Positions 52,197 through 59,921 of a stretch of DNA of 64,000 nucleotides are shown here, in pieces. Source of the stretch: Saccharopolyspora gloriosae (lineage in GTDB: Bacteria; Actinomycetota; Actinomycetes; Mycobacteriales; Pseudonocardiaceae); the NCBI RefSeq assembly GCF_014203325.1, contig NZ_JACHIV010000001.1, positions 741,001-805,000 on the forward strand, read 5' to 3'. The notes below the pieces were generated by a model. It searched no databases. It saw only the letters and a list, made by a program, of their open reading frames with translations, and had not been told where the DNA came from. The first letter of the stretch is position 1. Every line of letters starts with the position of its first letter. Both the position numbers and the translations under genes were made by a program.

Positions 52197-53572
52197 CGGG
52201 CCACCTCCCCGTGGAGTCGTTCGAATCGTGCGCGGATACCGGTGCTCGCGGCGCGCAGATCGCGCGCCAAGTCCACTTCGGACACCGAGGTCAGCAGGTC
52301 GTCCTGGACGACGCCGCGCCCACCGCACAGCAGCAGCCGCAGCGGCGGCAGCGGGCCCAGCACGAGCGCCGCGACCGGGTCGTCGATCCCCGCGTGCCCG
52401 AGCCCGTCGAGCCGCCACACCGCGAGGTCGGCGAGCTTGCCGGGCCGCAGCGAGCCGATCTCGTCCTGCCTGCCCAGGCAGCGCGCGCCGCCGAGGGTGG
52501 CGGCGAACAGCGCCTCCCGCACCGACAGCGCCTCCGGGCCGTACCGGGCGCGGGCCGTGAGCAACGCCTGGCGCATCTCCTCGCCGAGCCCGCCCGCCTC
52601 GTTCGAGGCGACACCGTCCACTCCGAGACCCACCGGCACGCCCGCGTCCAGCAGCGCGCGCACCGGCGCGACGCCCGCGCCCAACCGCCCGTTGGAACTG
52701 GGGCAGTGCGCGGAACCGGTGCCCGTCTCGGCGAGCCGCGCGATCGCCGACTCCGCCAGGTGCACGGTGTGCGCGAGCCACACGTCCGGCCCCAGCCAGC
52801 CCAGCTCGTCGGCGTGCTCCACCGGCGTGCGGCCGAACTCGGCGAGGCACTGCCGCTGCTCGTCGGCGGTCTCCGCGAGGTGGGTGTGCAGCCGCACCCC
52901 GCGAGCCCGCGCCAGCTCCGCGCTCTCCCGCATCAGCCGCTCGCTGACGCTGAACGGCGAACACGGGCCGACCGCGACCCGCACCGCCGAACCGGGGGAC
53001 GGGTCGTGGAACCGGCTGATCGCCGCATCGGTCCCGGCCAGCGCCGCGTCCACGTCCTCCACCAGGGAATCCGGCGGCAGCCCGCCGCGGGAGCGGCCCC
53101 GGTCCATCGAGCCGCGCACCGCGTGCAGCCGCAGCCCGATGCTCCCGGCGGCCGCGACGACGGCGCCGAACACGTCGCCCCCGTCGCGGGGGAAGACGTA
53201 GTGGTGGTCGGCGACCGTGGTCGCCCCGGACAACGCCAGCCTGGCCAGCCCGGCAGCGGCCGCCGCGTGCGTGCCGTCCTCGTCCAGCCCCGCCCACACC
53301 GGGTAGAGCCGCGTCAGCCAGTCGAACAACGGCGAATCGGGCGCGTAGCCGCGCGTCGCCCACTGGTACAGGTGGTGATGGGTGTTGACCAGGCCCGGAG
53401 TGATCAGGCAGCCGCTCACGTCGATCCGCTCGCCGCGCGACGGATCGGCCCGGCCGGGAGCGACCTCGACGATCCGGTCGCCTTCGACGACGACGTGGCC
53501 TTCGGCGTGCTCCGCGCCGTCGACGGTGGCGATCGCGGCACCGTCGAGCACGAACCGGGTGGGCTCAGGCAT
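52193..53572 (-). CDS. 8-oxoguanine deaminase-type amidohydrolase
   Basis: A 459-residue metal-dependent amidohydrolase: HHH in LVNTHHHLYQW (metal ligands), the HTHLAET histidine, and the GLGVDGVASNE aspartate late in the barrel. These match 8-oxoguanine/guanine-type cyclic deaminases, which convert 8-oxoguanine to urate or act on related purines. It is nested between the Fe-S subunit (8-bp overlap) and the Mo subunit (4-bp overlap) of xanthine dehydrogenase, so it is co-translated with them. Isocytosine or guanine specificity remains possible. Confidence 0.87.
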   Translation of the reverse strand: MPEPTRFVLDGAAIATVDGAEHAEGHVVVEGDRIVEVAPGRADPSRGERIDVSGCLITPGLVNTHHHLYQWATRGYAPDSPLFDWLTRLYPVWAGLDEDGTHAAAAAGLARLALSGATTVADHHYVFPRDGGDVFGAVVAAAGSIGLRLHAVRGSMDRGRSRGGLPPDSLVEDVDAALAGTDAAISRFHDPSPGSAVRVAVGPCSPFSVSERLMRESAELARARGVRLHTHLAETADEQRQCLAEFGRTPVEHADELGWLGPDVWLAHTVHLAESAIARLAETGTGSAHCPSSNGRLGAGVAPVRALLDAGVPVGLGVDGVASNEAGGLGEEMRQALLTARARYGPEALSVREALFAATLGGARCLGRQDEIGSLRPGKLADLAVWRLDGLGHAGIDDPVAALVLGPLPPLRLLLCGGRGVVQDDLLTSVSEVDLARDLRAASTGIRARFERLHGEVAR

Positions 53573-54038
53573 GACCGGACTTCCGCCGGGCGGCCAGCCG
53601 CACCGCGTCCATGATCTTCTCGTAGCCGGTGCAGCGGCACAGGTTGCCCGCCAGCGCCTCCCGGATCTCCACGTCGGAGGGCTCGGCCTGCTTGTCCAGC
53701 AGGTCCGTCGCCTGCACCAGCAGCCCCGGCGTGCAGAAACCGCACTGCACGGCGCCCGCGTCGAGGAACGCCTGCTGCACGTCGCTGAGCCGGTCCCCGT
53801 CGGCGAGGCCCTCCACGGTGCCCACCTCGCGGCCCTCCACCTGGCCCGCCGCGACCAGGCACGCGCACACCGCGACACCGTCCAAGGTGACCGTGCACGA
53901 ACCGCATTCGCCCTGTTCGCAGGCGTTCTTCGAGCCCGGCAGCCCGAGCCGCTCCCGCAGCACGTAGAGCAGGCTCTCGCCTTCCCACACGTTGTCGGCC
54001 TGCTGCGCCCGGCCGTTGACGGTGAAGTTCACGCGCAT
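53565..54038 (-). CDS. pucE: Xanthine dehydrogenase, 2Fe-2S subunit
   Basis: A 157-residue electron-transfer subunit with two [2Fe-2S] clusters: plant-ferredoxin type Cys40, Cys45, Cys48 and Cys60, then the helical-domain cluster Cys99, Cys102, Cys134 and Cys136 (CGFC ... CRC). All eight ligands are present. The ATG at 54038 follows GGAGG and lies within the end of the FAD-subunit gene (10-bp overlap). It links the Mo subunit to FAD. Confidence 0.95.
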   Translation of the reverse strand: MRVNFTVNGRAQQADNVWEGESLLYVLRERLGLPGSKNACEQGECGSCTVTLDGVAVCACLVAAGQVEGREVGTVEGLADGDRLSDVQQAFLDAGAVQCGFCTPGLLVQATDLLDKQAEPSDVEIREALAGNLCRCTGYEKIMDAVRLAARRKSGHA

Positions 54039-54910
54039 TGCCGCCTCCTGGTGCGGTGGTCGTCCCACACGCGGTGCACCGTGCGCCGGGCCAGCACGCC
54101 CAGCGCGTGCCGCCGGTAGTCGGCGGTGCCGCGCACGTCGTCGATGGGCCTCGCCGCTGCCGCGACGAGTTCGCCGAACCGGTTCGCGGCCAGCTCCGGC
54201 AGCGCGCGGGGGCGCTCCCACTGACCGGTGCCGATGAGTTCGGCGGTGAGGAAGTCCTCGGCGGCCGTCGCCCGGAACGGGGTGGGCGCCGCCGAACCCA
54301 CACCGGTGCCGACGCGGCGCTGCTCCGGGTGCAACGCGATCGCGAACGTGCACACCGCGATCACCATCGCGTTGCGGGTGCCGACCTTCGCGAACTGCTG
54401 CGGCCCCGACGCCGGCGCGAGGTGCACCGCCGCGATCAGCTCGTCGGCCGCGAGCGCGCTGCGCTTCACACCGGTGAAGAACTCGGTGATCGGCAGCAAC
54501 CGCGTTCCGCGCACGGACGCCACCTCGACCAGCGCGTCCGAAGCCAGCAACGCCGGATGCCCGTCCCCGGCAGGGGAGGCCGAACCGAGGTTGCCGCCGA
54601 GCGTGCCCCGGTTGCGGATCTGCGGTGAGCCCACCGTCCGGGCCGCCATCGCGAGACCCGGCAGCCGGTCGCCCAGTTCGTCGATCAGCCGCGCGTAGGG
54701 CAGGCCCGCGCCGATGCGCACCGTCCCGTCGGCCTCGGACCAGCCCTGGTGCTCGGTGACGTTCGTGAGGTCAAGCAGGGCTTCCGGGCGGCGGTGCCCG
54801 AAGTTGACCTCCACGAGCACGTCGGTGCCGCCGGCCAGCACGGTCGCCTCCGGGCGGGCCGCCCTGATCTCCAGGGCCTCGCGCCACGAGGTCGGACGCA
54901 GGAAGTCCAC
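54029..54910 (-). CDS. pucC: Xanthine dehydrogenase, FAD-binding subunit
   Basis: A 293-residue CO-dehydrogenase-flavoprotein-type subunit. FAD-binding motifs are AGGTDVLVEVN (about 26-36) and GTLGGNLGSASPAGD (about 102-116). It passes electrons from the Fe-S subunit to NAD or another acceptor. The GTG at 54910 is preceded by AGAGAAGG. It is the first gene of the operon; its promoter lies in the 560-bp divergent region shared with pucR, which also carries array G. Confidence 0.93.
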   Translation of the reverse strand: MDFLRPTSWREALEIRAARPEATVLAGGTDVLVEVNFGHRRPEALLDLTNVTEHQGWSEADGTVRIGAGLPYARLIDELGDRLPGLAMAARTVGSPQIRNRGTLGGNLGSASPAGDGHPALLASDALVEVASVRGTRLLPITEFFTGVKRSALAADELIAAVHLAPASGPQQFAKVGTRNAMVIAVCTFAIALHPEQRRVGTGVGSAAPTPFRATAAEDFLTAELIGTGQWERPRALPELAANRFGELVAAAARPIDDVRGTADYRRHALGVLARRTVHRVWDDHRTRRRQCA

Positions 54911-55129
54911 GGCGCCTTCTCTCTGTCGGGGTTCGTCTCGACCGAGTCGCCGAGCGCCACATCACTCGCGGCACCCGCCGGCGGGTCGTCGCTCCAGTAC
55001 ACAACCGGTGAACGGTCGTTGACCAGCGGTGGAAAACCCGAAATGCCGGACGGGTGACCCCACCCCGTTCGTACGTTCCTACGAACGCCCACCCGAAGAT
55101 CACCCCGCCGTGAACGCACCCCGACCTGA

Positions 55130-55427
55130 GTGAACGGCCCGTCCGTCCAACAACCCCGCCCGCACGTCCGCGGCTCCACGGAGGGCGGGCCGCGAGCGCC
55201 CGGTTTCGAGTGAACGGCCCGTCCGTCCAACGGGATTGGTCAAACGGTCCGCTCACCCGAAACCCCGCCGCGTCCGGTTCCGAGTGAACGGACCGTTCGT
55301 CCAGCGGGGTTGGACGAACGGTCCGTTCACCCGGACACGCCCCGCCACCCGAGCGGCGCGGCGGGAGATGCCGGATGTGGGTGAACGGACCGTTCGTCCA
55401 AGGGGATTGGTCGAACGGTCCGTTCAC
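55130..55427. repeat. Palindrome array G: three full copies and one half copy
   Basis: A left half-copy at 55130-55151 ends at the centre and is followed by unrelated sequence. Full copies are at 55210-55256, 55284-55330 and 55381-55427. Centres read CGGGA-type on the plus strand. Unlike the other arrays, this one lies between divergent genes (pucC and pucR), within the shared promoter region; the last copy ends about 50 bp before pucR starts. The first two copies share the GGCCCGTCCGTCC variant. Confidence 0.95.
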
Positions 55428-55476
55428 TCGCTCCGCCGCTGCCCGGGGCTCCCGGTGGGCGTCGCGGGGGTGCAGA

Positions 55477-56985
55477 GTGAGCGGCGTGCAGCTGAGCGAA
55501 CTGGTCGCCGACCCCGGTCTGGGCCTGACGCTGCTCACCGGCCCGGCCGACCGGGAGGTGCGCGGCGTCTACATCACCGACCTCCTCGACCCGCGCCGCT
55601 ACCTGCGCGGCGGCGAGCTGGTGCTCACCGGCTTGATGTGGCGCACCGGACCGGCGGATTCGGCGGAGTTCGTCGCCGCGCTCGCCGATGCGGGCGTGGC
55701 GGCGATCGCGGCGGGCACCGCGTGGCTCGGCAGCACTCCGCCCGATCTCGTCGAGGCCTGCCGGCGGCACGGGATGTCGCTGGTGGAGGTCCCGGTGGCG
55801 TTGAGCTTCGGCACCTTGTCGGAGCGCGTCATGGCCGCGCACCGGGCGGCGGGCCGGGAGTGGGTGTCGGCGCTCGCCGCGGGCGCGGACCTGGACGAGG
55901 TGCTGGAGCTGGCGGCGGCCGAGCTCGGCACGGGCTGCTGGGTGGTCTCGGGCGCCGGTGCGGTGCTCGCCGGGCCGCCCGGCGCGCCCGCGCACGAGGA
56001 GTTCGTGCACGGCTTGCACGAGTCGAGCGCCACGTCCGGGTCGGTCCGCACGTCGCGCGGCGACCACCGGTTCCACGCGGTCGGTGACGGCACCGATCCG
56101 CGCGTCGCGCAGTGGTTCGTCGTGGTGCGCGAGTCGGCGGTGCCGCCGGCGGCGCTGGCGGAGCTGGCCACCGTGGTCGCGTTGGTGCGCAGCCGCGTCG
56201 ACCAGGCCCGCAGCATCGCCGGTCGTTCCGTGGAGTCGGCGCTGCGCAGGCTGCTCGACGGCACGTCGAGCGCGGTGGAGGTGGCGGCCCGCCTGGACAC
56301 GGTAGGTCTCCCCGCGGGGGAGCCGTTGCGAGTCGTGCAGCTGTCGGTGGTGCGCCCGGAGCGGGGTGCGACGGCGGGTTCGGCCTTGGCCGCCACCGTG
56401 CTGCGCGAGCTCGCGGCCACGACGGGCCTTCCGTCGGTGGCCGCGCCGCTGGGGGAGGCCGCGGCGGCCGTGTTCGCCGACGACGAGGGGCAGCTGTCGG
56501 CGTTGCCGGACCGGTTCCGCGAGTTCGCCGCGCTCGCCGGGGGCGAGGTCCGGTTGTGCGCCGGGATCAGCGACATCGGCACGGCCGACGGGTTGCGCTC
56601 CGCGGTGGAGGAGGCGGGGCACGCCCGGCGGCTCGCCGAGCACGATCCGCGGTCGTCGGTGGTGACGGCGGACGCGCTGGCTTCGCACGAGGTGCTGCTG
56701 GCGTCGGTTCCGGAGGAGTTGCGCCGGTCCTACCGGGACAAGCTGCTGGGCCCGCTCATCGGCTACGACGAGGCGCACGCCACGGATCTGCTGCGCACCT
56801 TGCGCGTGTTCCTGGAATGTTCCGGTTCGTGGTCGCGCTGCGCGGCGCGATTGCACCTGCACGTGAACACGTTGCGCTACCGGATCGGCCGGATCGAACA
56901 GATCACCGGACGAAAACTGGGAAATCTCTCCGCGCGGGTGGATTTCCACCTCGCACTGCAACTCATCGACGACCGGCCGTCGTAA
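55477..56985 (+). CDS. pucR: PucR-family purine-catabolism regulator
   Basis: A 502-residue regulator: N-terminal PucR domain (about 5-125: LSELVADPGLGLTLLTG ... YITDLLDPRRYLRGGELVLTG) and a C-terminal helix-turn-helix of the PucR/CdaR type (about 440-490: SGSWSRCAARLHLHVNTLRYRIGRIEQ). It diverges from the xanthine dehydrogenase operon and is its likely regulator. The GTG at 55477 is chosen because GGGGG precedes it; an open frame extends upstream through a palindrome copy but is not coding. A second GTG lies three codons in. Confidence 0.87.
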   Translation: MSGVQLSELVADPGLGLTLLTGPADREVRGVYITDLLDPRRYLRGGELVLTGLMWRTGPADSAEFVAALADAGVAAIAAGTAWLGSTPPDLVEACRRHGMSLVEVPVALSFGTLSERVMAAHRAAGREWVSALAAGADLDEVLELAAAELGTGCWVVSGAGAVLAGPPGAPAHEEFVHGLHESSATSGSVRTSRGDHRFHAVGDGTDPRVAQWFVVVRESAVPPAALAELATVVALVRSRVDQARSIAGRSVESALRRLLDGTSSAVEVAARLDTVGLPAGEPLRVVQLSVVRPERGATAGSALAATVLRELAATTGLPSVAAPLGEAAAAVFADDEGQLSALPDRFREFAALAGGEVRLCAGISDIGTADGLRSAVEEAGHARRLAEHDPRSSVVTADALASHEVLLASVPEELRRSYRDKLLGPLIGYDEAHATDLLRTLRVFLECSGSWSRCAARLHLHVNTLRYRIGRIEQITGRKLGNLSARVDFHLALQLIDDRPS

Positions 56986-57163
56986 CCGCCCCCCGCCGTC
57001 GTGGGAGTAGTCACACTCGACTTCGCAGCCCTGGTGGTTTCACCCGATCGGTTCGTAATCCACTGCGTTGACCGGTACCGTGCTTGGTCGGCACTCGGCC
57101 GCCCGCGAGGTGGTCCGACGGTGAACCCCACGCGAGGCCGCGCAGAACACGGAGGTAACGGGA

Positions 57164-58384
57164 TTGACCGATCAGTCCGCCACCACCGGTGTGACGGACC
57201 GCCCGAGCGACGGAAACGTCGCCGGAACCGCGGCACGTTCCGCTGAACGCGTCCAGGACTTCCTGGATCGCGCGGTACCCGGCACACCCTGCCTGGTGAT
57301 GGACCTGACGGCGGTTCGCGAACGCTACGCGCAACTGCGAGCCGCACTGCCGGACGCGCGCATCTGCTACGCGGTCAAGGCCAATCCCATGCCCGAGGTC
57401 GTCGCCGCGCTCGCGGAACTCGGTTCCTCGTTCGACGTGGCCAGCCCCGGCGAGATCGACCTCTGCCTGGCCCACGGCGCCGAACCCGGCTCGATCTCCT
57501 ACGGCAACACCATCAAGAAGCGCGCCGACATCGCCCGAGCCCACGAGCAGGGCGTGCGGCTGTTCGCCACCGACAGCGACGCCGACCTCACCGCGATCGC
57601 CGAAGCCGCGCCCGGCGCGCGGGTCTTCTGCCGCGTCCTGGTGGACAACAAGGGATCCCGCACCCCGTTCGGCCGGAAGTTCGGCTGTCCGCCGGAAACC
57701 GCGGTGCACCTGCTGGTCCGCGCGGCCGAGCTCGGCCTGGACCCCTACGGCGTGTCGTTCCACATCGGATCGCAGCAGCACGACGCCACCGCGTGGGAAC
57801 ACGGGCTCCGCGCCGCGAACGAGGTGTTCCGCGGCGCCGCCGAGCACGGCGTGCGGCCGCGCATGGTGAACCTCGGCGGCGGACTTCCCGCGCACTACAC
57901 CGACTCCGCGCCGCCGCTGCAGGACTACGCCCGCCGCATCGAGCAGGCGCTGGACCGCGAATTCGGCGACGAACGCCCGGAACTGCTCGTCGAACCCGGC
58001 CGCCGCCTCGTCGGCGACGCGGGAGTGCTGCGCAGCGAAGTCGTGCTCGCCACCCCCGAGACGGGCAGCGACCGCCGTTGGATCTACCTCGACGTGGGCC
58101 GCTACAACGGGCTCGCCGAAACCGAGGGCGAAGCGATCACCTACCGGCTGCGCACCTCCCGCGACGGCGACCCGACCGGCCCGGTCGTGCTCGCCGGGCC
58201 GACGTGCGACGGCGACGACGTGATCTACCAGCACACCCGCTACGAGCTGCCGTTGACGCTGGGCGCGGGCGACACCGTCGATCTGCTCAGCGCCGGTGCC
58301 TACACGGCCAGCTACGCCTCGGTCGGCTTCAACGGTTTCCCGCCGCTGCCGACCTACTGCATCGACGGGCACGAGCGATCCTGA
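57164..58384 (+). CDS. Ornithine/lysine-type PLP decarboxylase (fold III)
   Basis: A 406-residue alanine-racemase-fold decarboxylase: the PLP lysine is Lys72 in YAVKANP, SFHIGSQ and NLGGGLP bind the cofactor phosphate, VEPGRRLV carries a further PLP-binding residue, and Cys in GPTCDGDD is the catalytic cysteine of the ornithine/diaminopimelate group. Because speD and speE follow directly, ornithine to putrescine (or lysine to cadaverine) is much more likely than lysine biosynthesis. The TTG at 57164 follows GGAGG at 8 bases. Confidence 0.88.
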   Translation: MTDQSATTGVTDRPSDGNVAGTAARSAERVQDFLDRAVPGTPCLVMDLTAVRERYAQLRAALPDARICYAVKANPMPEVVAALAELGSSFDVASPGEIDLCLAHGAEPGSISYGNTIKKRADIARAHEQGVRLFATDSDADLTAIAEAAPGARVFCRVLVDNKGSRTPFGRKFGCPPETAVHLLVRAAELGLDPYGVSFHIGSQQHDATAWEHGLRAANEVFRGAAEHGVRPRMVNLGGGLPAHYTDSAPPLQDYARRIEQALDREFGDERPELLVEPGRRLVGDAGVLRSEVVLATPETGSDRRWIYLDVGRYNGLAETEGEAITYRLRTSRDGDPTGPVVLAGPTCDGDDVIYQHTRYELPLTLGAGDTVDLLSAGAYTASYASVGFNGFPPLPTYCIDGHERS

Positions 58385-58484
58385 CCGCTGCGGCGGGCCG
58401 GATCTGCCGCAGCGGTCGAGTGCCCAAGCCGGTGCGAACAAGAACGTTCTCAGCGAAATCTGCGAAATGTTGGGAGGTCGATAG

Positions 58485-58880
58485 ATGTCGATTGATGCCG
58501 GAACCCTGCAACCCGTCGGTCTGTTCACCGGGCAGCACGTGCTCGCCGAGCTCGACGGCGTGGACGCGGAGCTGCTCGACGACGAGCAGTTCCTGCGGGA
58601 CACCCTGCACAGCGCGTTGAGCCGCTCGCAGGCCACGGTGTGCCAAGTGATCGCCGAACGGTTCGAGCCGCAAGGCGTCACCGTGCTGGCATTGCTGTCG
58701 GAATCCCACGCGTCGCTGCACACTTACCCTGAAGTGGGATCGATTTTCATCGATGTGTTCACCTGCGGGAACACGGCGCAGCCGGAACGCGCGGTCGAGC
58801 TGCTGGCGGAGGCCCTGCGGCCCGGTTCGGTGAACACCCGCACGATCCGCCGGGGACTCGACCCCGAACTGGTGTCGTGA
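58485..58880 (+). CDS. speD: S-adenosylmethionine decarboxylase proenzyme
   Basis: A 131-residue class 1B proenzyme that self-cleaves to generate a pyruvoyl group and produces decarboxylated SAM, the aminopropyl donor. In LSESHASLHTYPE the cleavage is between Glu73 and Ser74. His79 and Cys94 stand exactly 5 and 20 residues after that serine, the spacing of the characterised Thermotoga enzyme. The ATG at 58485 follows GGGAGG. It is the middle gene of the decarboxylase-speD-speE operon. Confidence 0.95.
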   Translation: MSIDAGTLQPVGLFTGQHVLAELDGVDAELLDDEQFLRDTLHSALSRSQATVCQVIAERFEPQGVTVLALLSESHASLHTYPEVGSIFIDVFTCGNTAQPERAVELLAEALRPGSVNTRTIRRGLDPELVS

Positions 58881-58985
58881 CCGGCCCGCCGGCTCGCGGA
58901 CGCGGGCCGGCGGGATTCCCTCCACAATGGACACTCAAGTGCGTTCTTCCGCCCATCCAGGGCGACATTTCGAGGAGGAGCACCG

Positions 58986-59858
58986 TTGATCGAAATCGAC
59001 GGGCAGAGCTGGGTCAGCGAGCCCCTGGGCGCCGACATGCGGCGGCTGTGGCGGGTCGACGAGGTGGTGTGGGAAGGCGACACCGCCTACCAGCACGTGC
59101 TCATCGGCCGCACCTCGCAGGGCGTCTCCCTGTTCTGCGACGACGACCGGCAGAGCACCGAGTTCTCCCAGCTGGTCTACCACGAGGCCATGCTGGTCCC
59201 CGGATTCCTGCTGGCCGCGAACCTGGACCGGGTGCTCATCATCGGTTCCAGCGAAGGCGTCGCCAGCCAGCTGGCGGTGGCCGCCGGGGCGACCCGGGTC
59301 GACCACGTGGACATCGACGAGGAATGCGTCCGGATCTGCGCCGAACACCTGCCCTACGGCTACACCAGCGCGGAACTGCCCGAGCTGGAACGCGGTGACG
59401 GCCCGATCACCCTGCACTACGCCGACGGCATCGGCTTCCTCGACCAGGCCCCGCCGGAAGGCTACGACCTGGTCGTCGTGGACCTGCCCGACGAGCGCGC
59501 CGACGACGCCGACGGCCAGCACAACCGGCTCTACGGCCTGGAGTTCCTGCAGCGCTGCCAGACGGTCCTCGCGCCCGGCGGCGTGGTCGCGTTCCAAGCA
59601 GGCTGCCCCACGGTGTGGCGCAACGAGACGCTGATCCGCTCCTACAACCGGTTCCGCTCGGTGTTCGAGTCGGTCACCTACTTCGGTTCCGACGAGCACG
59701 AGTGGGCGTTCCTGTTCGGCCGCGCCGAACCGGTCGACGACCCGACGAACCTCATGCTGGAGAACCTGCCCAACAGCGAGTACCAGCCGCGCACCATCGA
59801 CGACGCCAGCCTCATCGGCTGCACGGTGCCGCCGTTCTCGGTGCGCAACCAGGACTGA
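58986..59858 (+). CDS. speE: Spermidine-synthase-type aminopropyltransferase
   Basis: A 290-residue Rossmann aminopropyltransferase: SSEGVASQLAV and VDHVDIDEECV bind decarboxylated SAM, and VVVDLPDERADD with RLYGLEFLQRC forms the substrate site. The classical DxxDP motif reads DLPDE here, resembling the DLPDP-type branch rather than standard spermidine synthase, so the amine accepted could be putrescine or a longer or different diamine. The TTG at 58986 follows GGAGGAG. It converges on an unrelated gene with a strong terminator between. Confidence 0.9.
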   Translation: MIEIDGQSWVSEPLGADMRRLWRVDEVVWEGDTAYQHVLIGRTSQGVSLFCDDDRQSTEFSQLVYHEAMLVPGFLLAANLDRVLIIGSSEGVASQLAVAAGATRVDHVDIDEECVRICAEHLPYGYTSAELPELERGDGPITLHYADGIGFLDQAPPEGYDLVVVDLPDERADDADGQHNRLYGLEFLQRCQTVLAPGGVVAFQAGCPTVWRNETLIRSYNRFRSVFESVTYFGSDEHEWAFLFGRAEPVDDPTNLMLENLPNSEYQPRTIDDASLIGCTVPPFSVRNQD

Positions 59859-59871
59859 CCCGCACGGTGCC

Positions 59872-59909
59872 GGAAAGCCCGCCGGATCACGCGATCCGGC
59901 GGGCTTTCC
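59872..59909. terminator. Bidirectional stem-loop terminator after speE
   Basis: GGAAAGCCCGCCGGATC (59872-59888) and its exact reverse complement (59893-59909) form a 17-bp stem with a 4-base loop. TTT in one arm and AAA in the other give a U-tract in both directions. It lies 13 nt both from the speE stop and from the opposing gene's stop. Confidence 0.85.
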
Positions 59910-59921
59910 GCTGTCCGCAGC

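Noticed and set aside
49902..53363. A 1153-codon frame that would fuse another protein to the Mo subunit of xanthine dehydrogenase
   Set aside because: The extra N-terminal part is the antisense-frame shadow of the amidohydrolase gene; the Mo subunit begins at 52196 with normal family length.
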